Shown: one piece after another, positions 22,219 through 29,107 of the stretch
Layout: every line of letters starts with the position of its first letter
How positions within the stretch are numbered: the first letter of the stretch is position 1
From: Myxococcales bacterium
GTDB lineage: Bacteria > Myxococcota > B64-G9
NCBI GenBank assembly: GCA_012798435.1
Contig: JAAZNF010000059.1
Location: 1 to 40,812 of the forward strand
DNA: 40,812 bases
Reading direction: 5' to 3'
Notes under the pieces: model-generated
Databases searched by the model: none
What the model saw: the letters and a program-made list of their open reading frames with translations, nothing else
Told to the model about the DNA's origin: nothing
Position numbers and translations under genes: made by a program

Positions 22219-22247
22219 ACCCTAGCAAAGGAATGCGGGCGGATCAA
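22219..22247 (-). promoter_or_regulatory. Possible promoter of the two-lipoprotein operon
   Basis: Minus strand TTGATC (22247-22242), 17 bp, TAGGGT (22224-22219). The spacing is ideal but the -10 is poor. It lies 22-50 nt before the ATG at 22197, in the 71-bp gap after the Hsp33-type gene. Confidence 0.3.
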
Positions 22248-22268
22248 CGAAGCCGAGGCGCCGCGGCC

Positions 22269-23060
22269 TCAAGACAGGCCCACTCGCCCGGCGCCCTCGG
22301 CAAAGTCCTCCCGGGCGATCCACCAACGCCGGCCGCAGCGGGGGCAGAACACCTCCAGCTGATCCTCTCCGGCAAAGAGCGCTTCCACCTTGTCTCCGAA
22401 AAGAGAGCGCAGCACGTCCATCATGCGCTGGGCGTTGCAGCCGCAATCGAAGCGGAAGGCGCGCTTCTCCACCGGTGTCAGCTCTTGCTCGATGCGTCTC
22501 AAGGCCGAGCTGGCGTCGAGAGAAGCGAGCCAGGACTCGTCCACCTGCGGCAGCCCGAACACCAGTAGGAACTCCGCCTCCGCCGGAGCGAACAGGCGCA
22601 CCCGAGTCTGTTCGGAGCGCTCGTAGTAGGCCTCGACGATGGCCGGGATCTCGTCGAGCGAGAAGGAGAGCAGGCTCTCGCTGTGCTGCGCGCCGCGGCG
22701 AGACTCGACGAACAGGCGGTTCTCGGGCTCGGTGCGCACCCCGGTCGTGATCAGCCGCCCGGCCACGGTGCCGGCCTGGTTGTCGCCGGTGGCGAAGAGG
22801 TTGGCCACGGGTTGGTTGAGGTTGAGCGTCCAGGCGGTGAACTGGTCGCGCGGCTTGCAGCTCAGGTGGAGACAGGTGGCGGCGAGCAGCGCTTGCATCT
22901 TGGAGAGCAGCGGTTCGGCGGGGAGGCTCTCCCAGCGGGCCACGTGGCGGCGATAGGTGTCGAAGAGGTTTTCGAAGCGTCCGTGGCAAAACACGGCATC
23001 GCGTTCGAGATCGAGAAAAATCTTGATCTCGGTAGCCAGGAGATTGCCGGGAGTATCCAT
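22269..23060 (-). CDS. hslO: Hsp33-type redox-regulated chaperone
   Basis: A 263-residue protein (E. coli Hsp33 is 292). The C-terminal redox switch is intact: CxC (Cys206, Cys208 in FDCGC) and CxxC (Cys239, Cys242 in CPRC) with the typical 'RMMDVLRSLFGDKVEALFAGEDQLEVFC' helix and loop between them. These four Cys hold zinc when reduced and release it when oxidised, which activates the holdase. The N-terminal part keeps 'QAGTVAGRLITTGVR' but is otherwise divergent and has extra Cys (25, 63, 68). It is a cytosolic oxidative-stress chaperone. It is preceded by a promoter flanked by a 12-bp inverted repeat. Confidence 0.85.
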   Translation of the reverse strand: MDTPGNLLATEIKIFLDLERDAVFCHGRFENLFDTYRRHVARWESLPAEPLLSKMQALLAATCLHLSCKPRDQFTAWTLNLNQPVANLFATGDNQAGTVAGRLITTGVRTEPENRLFVESRRGAQHSESLLSFSLDEIPAIVEAYYERSEQTRVRLFAPAEAEFLLVFGLPQVDESWLASLDASSALRRIEQELTPVEKRAFRFDCGCNAQRMMDVLRSLFGDKVEALFAGEDQLEVFCPRCGRRWWIAREDFAEGAGRVGLS

Positions 23061-23078
23061 GTATCTTCCTGGTGTTGG

Positions 23079-23147
23079 AGTCTATCTCCAGCGTACCGAG
23101 TTTTCAAGAACCCATGTGGTAAGAAGTGTTTCCACCTGGAGATAGAC
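23079..23147 (-). promoter_or_regulatory. Promoter of the Hsp33 gene bracketed by a perfect 12-bp inverted repeat
   Basis: Minus strand TTGAAA (23107-23102), 17 bp, TAGACT (23084-23079). GTCTATCTCCAG at 23080-23091 and its exact complement CTGGAGATAGAC at 23136-23147 form a 12-bp inverted repeat 44 bp apart. One arm covers the -10, the other lies upstream of the -35. Two repressor dimers or half-sites with DNA looping would fit. It is not the CIRCE heat-shock element. Confidence 0.55.
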
Positions 23148-23344
23148 GCGGCTTTTGTATAACATTTTGATAAATATAAATAATACACATTTTTTTATTG
23201 TAGTCACAGGCGCAGATTGTGACTTTCTGTCCCTGTCTCTGGCGGGTGTAATGTGGTAATTATTATTTAATCTATTTTTTCAATTAGTTACAAATTTAGC
23301 GGGTAGGAATTAGTTGGCACAAACATTGCTCCTTGCCCCCCATC
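23148..23344. other. AT-rich gene-free stretch
   Basis: About 200 bp of markedly AT-rich sequence (runs such as TAAATATAAATAA and TTATTATTTAATC) in an otherwise GC-rich window. It separates the divergent Hsp33-type and propeller genes and continues into the first codons of the latter. It contains the sigma-54-like element at 23315-23330. No gene was found in it. Confidence 0.7.
23315..23330 (+). promoter_or_regulatory. Sigma-54 (-24/-12) promoter
   Basis: TGGCACA, 4 nt, TTGCT: -24 GG (23316-23317) and -12 GC (23328-23329) with exactly 10 bp between, nearly the RpoN consensus. Transcription would start near 23341, only about 4 nt before the ATG at 23345, so the message would be almost leaderless or translation may begin at ATG 23390. 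Confidence 0.55.
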
Positions 23345-24484
23345 ATGTCGAATAATAAAAAAAAACCATATTTCGCAAGATATTATGTGATGTCAGCTGC
23401 GATTGGTGTCTTGTTGATAGCCTCGATTGCCATTTTCCATATTGTTGACTCAGCCGAGGCCGAATCAGCGGGATCGTATGTAACTAGCTCTAAAAACGAA
23501 ATAAAAAGTGGGGACAGGCCCCATTTTGTTGGCAAACATGGCGTGTTTAGGTCTGGCGAAAAGGCACCTGATGTGGCGGCCGAGGCGCAAGAACCGGCAG
23601 GAGAGATAGAGGATTTTATCATGGTTCCCTGGGGCTTCACCAAGGATTCTCTTGGGAGGCTTCGGCCGGAGGAAGGGAACCCGGAAGGCCCCATGAGCTT
23701 CTCCGTTGACGATGAGGGCAGGCTCCTCGTGCTCGACCAGGTCAACGCAAGGCTCCAGGTATTCGAGGATGGTACCTGGGTCAGGTCAATCCCCGTCCCG
23801 GCGGAAACCCTGCACGACTTCGCGATGGCGCCGGATGGCCGGATCGCCGTGCTCGATCGGTTTTCCGGCGATGAAGTGGTGTTCATATCCGACCGCGGGA
23901 AGGTGGAGAGTCGGGTGCGCCTCACCGGCCTGGAGATTCCCGAGGGTGGGTTGGCCACCGGCTTGTTCTCGCGCCCCGACGGCACCTGGGTCGAGGTCGA
24001 GCACGAGCGGCTGGTCCAGGTGGCGGACGAGCGCGGACAGCCGGTCGCGTCCCGCAGGACCCTGCCCGGCCGGCCCTCGCGAGACGGTCGCTGGTTGCTC
24101 CAGGCATTGCGCGAGGGGCCCGACGCCGCGGTGGTGCTGGTCCGCCCGGCGAGCGATCCAGAAGCGGTGCCGGTGCTGCTGGCTCGGGTGGAGTTTTTGC
24201 TACCCGTGTTGCAGCTCACCGCTCTGGAGAGCGATCGCGCCGGCCGGGTGTACCTGGCGGCGATCATCGCGCGCTTCGACGAGAGCGATCCCACTCGCGT
24301 GATCGAGGAGTACGAGCCGGTGGTGGTGTTGTCGCCCGAGGGCAGAGAGCTGGGCCGGGTGGTGTTCCCGCCTCGCACCCTGCCGGAGGAAAGCCTTGTC
24401 CCCATCCGCGTCTCTCCCGCCGGAGCCATCTACCAGATGGCCTTCACGGAAGAGGGCGTCGTGTTCAGGAGGGCTGTGCTATGA
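23345..24484 (+). CDS. Membrane-anchored propeller-like (NHL-type) protein
   Basis: A 379-residue protein. The N-terminus (NNKKKPYFARYYV, then AAIGVLLIASIAIFHIV) is an uncleaved-type signal or anchor. After a 45-residue linker comes 'IMVPWGFTKDSLGR' and repeated beta units: 'MSFSVDDEGRLLVLDQVNARLQVFEDG', 'DFAMAPDGRIAVLDRFSGDEVVFI', 'LTALESDRAGRVYLAAI', 'IRVSPAGAIYQMAF'. This is the NHL/six-bladed propeller style. The first 70 codons are AT-rich and include an in-frame REP-like element (KSGDRPHFVG), whereas the rest has normal GC. ATG 23333 and 23390 are alternative starts; none has a clear ribosome site. It overlaps the next gene by 4 nt (ATGA). Confidence 0.7.
   Translation: MSNNKKKPYFARYYVMSAAIGVLLIASIAIFHIVDSAEAESAGSYVTSSKNEIKSGDRPHFVGKHGVFRSGEKAPDVAAEAQEPAGEIEDFIMVPWGFTKDSLGRLRPEEGNPEGPMSFSVDDEGRLLVLDQVNARLQVFEDGTWVRSIPVPAETLHDFAMAPDGRIAVLDRFSGDEVVFISDRGKVESRVRLTGLEIPEGGLATGLFSRPDGTWVEVEHERLVQVADERGQPVASRRTLPGRPSRDGRWLLQALREGPDAAVVLVRPASDPEAVPVLLARVEFLLPVLQLTALESDRAGRVYLAAIIARFDESDPTRVIEEYEPVVVLSPEGRELGRVVFPPRTLPEESLVPIRVSPAGAIYQMAFTEEGVVFRRAVL
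23478..23530. repeat. REP-like element inside coding sequence
   Basis: GGGGACAGGCCCC at 23510-23522, flanked by AAAAGT on the left and ATTTT on the right, which makes an imperfect hairpin. The preceding ATGTAACTA...TAAAAAC (23478-23496) resembles the left part of the repeats at 203 and 303, so a longer unit seems conserved. It lies in frame in the linker of the propeller-like protein without breaking the reading frame. Confidence 0.65.
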
Positions 24485-26232
24485 AGCCACTTGCGCTTGT
24501 TGTGGTGACCGCCGCCGTCGTTTTCTCGGGCAGGGCGGCCATCGCCGAATGTCCGAGCATCTCCCGCGACGACATCGTCCGCCTGTGCAACCAGGCCATG
24601 GGATACTCCTATTACTGGGGTCACGCCAGCTGGCGCAGCGACGGCGCCTCCCACGGTTCGTGCTCGGGAAGCTGCCCCAACTGCACCCACTCCGGGCAGT
24701 ACGGGGCGGATTGTTCCGGTCTGGCCGGCAAGGTGTGGCAGGTGCCCCGCGCCAGCGCCGTGACCGAGGACTACCATCCGTACTCCACCTACAACTTCCG
24801 CTATGAAACCACCCACTGGACCCGAGTGGCCCGCGGCGGAACCATGATCCGCGGCGACGCGCTGGTGTACAACAGCAACGGCAGCGGGCACATCATGATC
24901 TACGACAGCGGGGACGCCTGGGGCACGCCCAAGGTGTGGGAATGCAAGGGCTGCTCCTACGGCTGTGTGCACGGCAGCCACTCCATCTCGACGAGCTACA
25001 TCGGCATCCGCCGGCACAACCTGGCCACCCAGCCCGCCCAGGGAAAGCTCCAGGGCACGGTGTACGTGGACAAGGGATCGGGGAGCGACGACATGTCACA
25101 GCGCCTGCCCGGCGCCACCGTCTCCACCGCGGGCAAGACCGCGACCGCGCGCGACGGCGACGCCTACTGGTCGTTCACCCTCGACGCCGGCGGTTACACC
25201 GTCAGCGCCGCGATGAGCGGCTACCACAGCGCGAGCCGCTCCTGCTCCGTGCCCGAGGGTGGCGAAACCTGGTGCTCCATCGGGTTGACGGCGGTGTGCA
25301 CGCCGAGCTGCGCCGGCAAGGTCTGCGGCCCGGACGGCTGCGGCGGGAGCTGCGGAAGCTGCGGCGCCGACCAGGCGTGCAACGCCGGAAAGTGCGAGTG
25401 TGTCATGCAGTGCGGGAGCCGGGAGTGCGGCCCCGATCCGGTGTGCGGCGCCTCCTGCGGGACCTGCGGTGACGGCACCCGCTGCTCCGCGGCCGGGGTT
25501 TGCGAGTGTGTGCCGGCCTGCCAGGGCCGGGAGTGTGGCCCGGACGGCTGCGGCGGGAGCTGCGGCGGGTGTCCGCCGGGGTTGCTCTGTGACGCATCGG
25601 GTCTGTGTCAGGCCTGCGTCCCCGAATGCGCCGGCCGGGTGTGTGGCCCGGATCCATTGTGCGGTCAGAGCTGCGGCACCTGTCCTGCGGGCCAGGCGTG
25701 TCAGGACGGCCAGTGCCTGGCCTGTGTGCCGGACTGCGCGGGGCGTAGCTGCGGCCCCGACCCGCGCTGCTCCATGCGCTGCGGCGTGTGCGCAGCCGAG
25801 CTTCTCTGCGACGCCGCCGCGGGCACTTGTCAGACCATTCCTCCCGACCGGGGAAAGGTCTTCGGCACAGTGCGCGAGCGGCGCCAGGGCGCGCGGGAGC
25901 AGGACGAGGGGCCGGTGGTTCCGCGGGCGTCCATCCGGCTGGATGGCCAGGTGCAGGCCGCGGCCGATGAAGAGGGCTACTTCGAGTTCTCGGTCGGGCC
26001 GGGAGAGCACCTCATCGAAGCCAGCGCGGAGAAGTTCTCCGCCGGTTCCGTCACCTGCACCATCGCCGGCGGCGCCCACGCCGATTGCTCCGTGCTGCTC
26101 GATCGGCTCGGTACGGACCCCGAGGACGAGGTCGTGGTCCTGGGAGGGTGCGGCACCGGCGGAGGGCGCTCGCTGTCTTTGCTCGGGCTTGCGCTGGCCG
26201 GTCTGCTCATGGCCCGGCGGCGCCGCGTCTGA
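24481..26232 (+). CDS. Secreted NlpC/P60-like hydrolase with Cys-rich repeats and MYXO-CTERM tail
   Basis: A 583-residue protein. Signal peptide 1-23 (VVVTAAVVFSGRAAIA). Residues about 25-165 look like an NlpC/P60-CHAP papain-like domain: catalytic Cys78 in YGADCSGL and His137 in SGHIMIY. A carboxypeptidase-regulatory-like beta domain follows (about 188-270). Then five Cys-rich repeats (about 272-450) have the form C-x3-C-x-G-(K/R)-x-C-GPD-x-x-C-G. A second CarboxypepD-like domain (about 455-545) precedes a GGCGTGGG, hydrophobic, RRRRV tail. The tail is a MYXO-CTERM signal, so the protein should be surface-anchored. It may cleave peptidoglycan peptides or cap peptides at the cell surface. It is translationally coupled to the propeller-like gene. 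Confidence 0.85.
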   Translation: MKPLALVVVTAAVVFSGRAAIAECPSISRDDIVRLCNQAMGYSYYWGHASWRSDGASHGSCSGSCPNCTHSGQYGADCSGLAGKVWQVPRASAVTEDYHPYSTYNFRYETTHWTRVARGGTMIRGDALVYNSNGSGHIMIYDSGDAWGTPKVWECKGCSYGCVHGSHSISTSYIGIRRHNLATQPAQGKLQGTVYVDKGSGSDDMSQRLPGATVSTAGKTATARDGDAYWSFTLDAGGYTVSAAMSGYHSASRSCSVPEGGETWCSIGLTAVCTPSCAGKVCGPDGCGGSCGSCGADQACNAGKCECVMQCGSRECGPDPVCGASCGTCGDGTRCSAAGVCECVPACQGRECGPDGCGGSCGGCPPGLLCDASGLCQACVPECAGRVCGPDPLCGQSCGTCPAGQACQDGQCLACVPDCAGRSCGPDPRCSMRCGVCAAELLCDAAAGTCQTIPPDRGKVFGTVRERRQGAREQDEGPVVPRASIRLDGQVQAAADEEGYFEFSVGPGEHLIEASAEKFSAGSVTCTIAGGAHADCSVLLDRLGTDPEDEVVVLGGCGTGGGRSLSLLGLALAGLLMARRRRV

Positions 26233-26249
26233 CGGCGGCGAGGGCGTCT

Positions 26250-26933
26250 TTACTTCTTGCGAGGCGCGGCCTTCTTCCCGGTGACGGGTTTCTTTCGGGC
26301 GACCTTCTTCGGCGCGGGGCGCGGAGGCTTCTTCCGGGAAGCGGCCGGCGGACGGGGCCGGGCAGCGGCCTTGGGCGCCGGTTTCGCGTCGGGCGGGCCC
26401 TTGCCTGCGGCTTTCTTTCGTGGTGCGGCAGATTTCTGGATGTCACGGACACCTGGCAGATCGCGAACGGGCCAGGCAAACAGCTCGCCGGTGGAGGGTG
26501 TGAGCTCCCACTCGGCGCAGCGGGCCAGGGCGGCGTCGGGAGGAACTCCCTGCCGGATGAGCTGATTCATGCGGTTGCGAGCGCGCTCTGTCAACCGCCG
26601 GCCGGGCGGCTTCTCGCCCAGGGCGCGAATCACCTCCGCCGAGAGCCACTGGCAGAACTCCTCCACGGCGCTGCGCTCGGCCCCCTCCACGAACCAGTCG
26701 TAGAAGGGCTGCCGGCGGAAGGCGTCCAGGGCGAAACCCTCGGCGGTGCGCGCCTCATCGTGGATGCAAAATCCCAGGATCGGTTCGGTCACGCGTCGCA
26801 CCAGCCAGCAGGTGGAATAGCCCTCCTCGTTCGCGACCGGGGTGCCGAACATCTTCTCCAGCACCGAAAAAGGTGCCCGCAGGCGGGCCTGGCATGCCGG
26901 AACCATGGAGATTTCCTGGGTTGTGACGTACAC
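26250..26933 (-). CDS. Protein with histone-H1-like Lys/Ala/Pro-rich basic tail
   Basis: A 227-residue protein from GTG 26933 (GGGAGGA 5-6 nt ahead); ATG 26906 is an alternative. The N-terminal 150 residues are a coherent but unrecognised domain ('APFSVLEKMFGTPVANEEGYSTCWLVRRVTEPILGFCIHDE', 'FYDWFVEGAERSAVEEFCQWLSAEVIRALGE'). The last 60 or so are Lys/Arg/Ala/Pro-rich (SAAPRKKAAGKG ... RKKPPRPAPKKVARKK ... KKAAPRKK), like eukaryotic H1 and bacterial Hc1/AlgP tails, which bind DNA or RNA. It is possibly a nucleic-acid-binding regulator. Its first 179 bases lie inside the 3' end of the upstream membrane-protein frame, an unusual same-strand overlap. Confidence 0.65.
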   Translation of the reverse strand: MYVTTQEISMVPACQARLRAPFSVLEKMFGTPVANEEGYSTCWLVRRVTEPILGFCIHDEARTAEGFALDAFRRQPFYDWFVEGAERSAVEEFCQWLSAEVIRALGEKPPGRRLTERARNRMNQLIRQGVPPDAALARCAEWELTPSTGELFAWPVRDLPGVRDIQKSAAPRKKAAGKGPPDAKPAPKAAARPRPPAASRKKPPRPAPKKVARKKPVTGKKAAPRKK

Positions 26934-28569
26934 GCATCCTCCCGGTTGGGGGCGACGGTTGGGGAGTAAAACAGGCCACCGATGGGGTGTCAAGCCACGC
27001 AGGCTTGGCCTGGCAACGCAGCACCTCGCGCCGGGCCCAGTCGAAGGCGCGTTCCTCCCGCGGCTCCGGCGTTCCCCGCCAGGCCAGCATGGGCCCGAGC
27101 AGGAGAATGAAAGCGCCCGCGCGCGCCATCTTCACAACGGCGCGCCCCTCTCCCGCGAAGAGCATGCCGAGGCAGATGCCGATGACGAGCAAGGCCATGG
27201 GCAGGACCGCCAAGAGCGAGCCGAGCCCGCCGAGGCTGCCCAGGGAAGGAGAGAGACAGCCCGCCGCGAGCAGGCGGACGGAGAAGTCGGCCAACGGGTT
27301 CGAGAAATCCGGCGGAAAGCCGCCGAAGGTGGCCAGCGGCAGCGCGTGTGCGACGATGGACAGGGGTAGCAGCACGGGAAGAGCGTGCCGTGCCAGCCGG
27401 GCGACGAGGTCGCGGCTCGCAAGCAGGCGCCCCAGGCTCAGGACGACAAAGGGGATCAGCGGACACAAGTGCCGCGCGCTGAAACTCCAGCCCCAGGCCA
27501 CCGGGTCGAGCGCCGACGCCAGGAGCAGATACCCGACGCTACCGGCCGCGATGGCCAGCGAGAGCGGCCGTCCTGTCCGGGGGTCCGGGTGGCGGAGCCT
27601 GGCGAACGTGCCCCACAGCCCGAACAGCAGCCACGGGGAGAAGAACAGCAGTCCGCGCGTGGAAGAGAACAGCGCCTCCAGCAGGTGCCCGGCCGACGGC
27701 GCTCCTAACCCGAACAGCCCCCGGTTGTGGACCTCGGCGAACGGCGCGTGCAGCAGGTGGCCGTACCCCGGCTGCCAGATCCCGCCGAAGCAGGCGAGGT
27801 GGTAAGCGACCAGTATCCCCGTGGGAGCCACCGCGCCCAGCAGGCCCCACAGCAGCGTCCTTACACGCTCTCTGGCTCCGGCCACCGCGGCCAGCGCCAG
27901 CGGCAGGGCCAGGAGAACCGCCGGGTACTCGGTCAGCACCGCGCCACCGAGCAACCCGCCGGCCAGCGCACCGCGCCAGGGCCGACTCTGCTCGCGCTCC
28001 TGGAGAATGAGCGGGATCGCCGCTAGCAGAAAGAAGGCGCACAGCTGGTGCCCGTAGAGCAAGTTGCCGTAGGGCAACGCCGCCGTGCCCATCCCGTAGC
28101 CGAGCGCGAGCAGAAGGCGCCATCGCAGGGAAAGCGTCCACAACGCGAGCAGCGTAAAGAGGAGCCACGCGGTGGCCGCGGTGGGGATGGCCGCGAGCGC
28201 GATCCGCAGTGCCCGCAAGAGCGCGGTGTTGGAGACCGCGGCCGCATCCCCTCCGGCGGCGCCGAGGAGGCACAGGTACACGGGCACACCCACGAGCCCC
28301 ACGCCGGGCGCCTTGTCCGAGAACAGCCGCCCGCCGTGCCGGGCCAGATCGGTGATGTACCCGTAGCGCGCCACCGGTCCGTCCAGCGAGAAGCTGCCGT
28401 CGTCCACGATGGCGCGGGTGAGGTAGAGGCGGGTCAGCTCGTTGGGAGAGCCGAGTTCTGGAAAGAAGGGAAAGAAGTAGATGCAGGCGAAAAAGACCGC
28501 CACCACCGTGCCCAGCCCGGCCAGCCGTTCCCGTCGCGCCAGCGTCGCTTGGAGAGCGCCGGTGTTCAT
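26755..28569 (-). CDS. Polytopic membrane protein, GT-C glycosyltransferase-like
   Basis: A 604-residue protein from ATG 28569 with about ten or more hydrophobic helices. The first loop after helix 1 has 'FPELGSPNELTRLYLTRAIVDDGSFSLDGPV...DKAPGVGLVGVPVYL'. An acidic (DD) motif in the first extracytoplasmic loop is what GT-C enzymes (PMT/ArnT-like lipid-sugar transferases) use. 'KAPG' and 'WGWSFSARHLCPLIPFV' also fit that group. Substrate unknown; it might decorate the co-encoded lipoproteins. The last 60-70 residues (after 'EVLRCQAKPAW') read through into the next gene with low-complexity sequence, suggesting the original stop was lost or a frame error exists. Confidence 0.65.
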   Translation of the reverse strand: MNTGALQATLARRERLAGLGTVVAVFFACIYFFPFFPELGSPNELTRLYLTRAIVDDGSFSLDGPVARYGYITDLARHGGRLFSDKAPGVGLVGVPVYLCLLGAAGGDAAAVSNTALLRALRIALAAIPTAATAWLLFTLLALWTLSLRWRLLLALGYGMGTAALPYGNLLYGHQLCAFFLLAAIPLILQEREQSRPWRGALAGGLLGGAVLTEYPAVLLALPLALAAVAGARERVRTLLWGLLGAVAPTGILVAYHLACFGGIWQPGYGHLLHAPFAEVHNRGLFGLGAPSAGHLLEALFSSTRGLLFFSPWLLFGLWGTFARLRHPDPRTGRPLSLAIAAGSVGYLLLASALDPVAWGWSFSARHLCPLIPFVVLSLGRLLASRDLVARLARHALPVLLPLSIVAHALPLATFGGFPPDFSNPLADFSVRLLAAGCLSPSLGSLGGLGSLLAVLPMALLVIGICLGMLFAGEGRAVVKMARAGAFILLLGPMLAWRGTPEPREERAFDWARREVLRCQAKPAWLDTPSVACFTPQPSPPTGRMRVRHNPGNLHGSGMPGPPAGTFFGAGEDVRHPGRERGGLFHLLAGATRDRTDPGILHPR

Positions 28570-28619
28570 ACGGATGGATCCATTCGCGTGCCCGACCGAG
28601 CCGGCATGCGGGCCGGGGG

Positions 28620-29093
28620 TTACTGCATGGGGGTCTGGATGTCCACCCGCGCGAAGAAGTGGCAGGTGGCGTCGGAGTATATCTCCACCAGGTGATCCCC
28701 CGCCTGGCGCACCTTCTTGCCCTGTGTGAAGATGCGGTCGGTGCCGGCCATCTGGAAGAGATCCTGGCCCTTGCTCTCCCAGGTGTAAGAGACGTGGCAG
28801 CCGGGCTCGTACCAGATGATCTCGGTGTCCTCCCCCGGATGCTTGCGGGTCTTGAAGAACAGCTTCACCACGATGGTGGTGTCGGCCGGGGTGGAGACCA
28901 CGAAGTTGCGGTAGCCGGGGAAGTCGCCCTCGATGTAGTGGGACTCGTCCAGGTTGCAGCCCGCGGTGGTCTGACACACCGGCACGTTGGCCATGCAGGG
29001 ATCGGAGTCGGCCCCGGCGATGAAGTCGCCCTCCTGGACGCCGCAGGCGAAGAGCAGGCCGAGCACCAAGAGCAGGAACAATACACGCGCCAC
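28620..29093 (-). CDS. Small lipoprotein of the surface operon
   Basis: A 157-residue lipoprotein from GTG 29093 (GAGAGGG 4-10 nt ahead; no ATG fits). Signal VLFLLLVLGLLFAC. The mature part has six Cys (in PCMANVPVC, AGC, GCHVSY, TCHFF) and beta strands: 'FPGYRNFVVSTPADTTIVVKLFFKTRKHPGEDTEIIWYEPGCHVSYTWESKGQDLFQMAG'. This suggests a jelly-roll or PPC-like beta-sandwich. Family not recognised. It lies 14 nt after the preceding Cys-rich lipoprotein gene and 50 nt before the membrane protein gene. Confidence 0.7.
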   Translation of the reverse strand: MARVLFLLLVLGLLFACGVQEGDFIAGADSDPCMANVPVCQTTAGCNLDESHYIEGDFPGYRNFVVSTPADTTIVVKLFFKTRKHPGEDTEIIWYEPGCHVSYTWESKGQDLFQMAGTDRIFTQGKKVRQAGDHLVEIYSDATCHFFARVDIQTPMQ

Positions 29094-29107
29094 GTCGCCC
29101 TCTCTCG

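Noticed and set aside
22198-23344. Genomic-island boundary at the AT-rich region
   Set aside because: Only about 270 bp is AT-rich. No integrase, tRNA or attachment-site repeat flanks it, and both neighbouring genes return to the normal composition.
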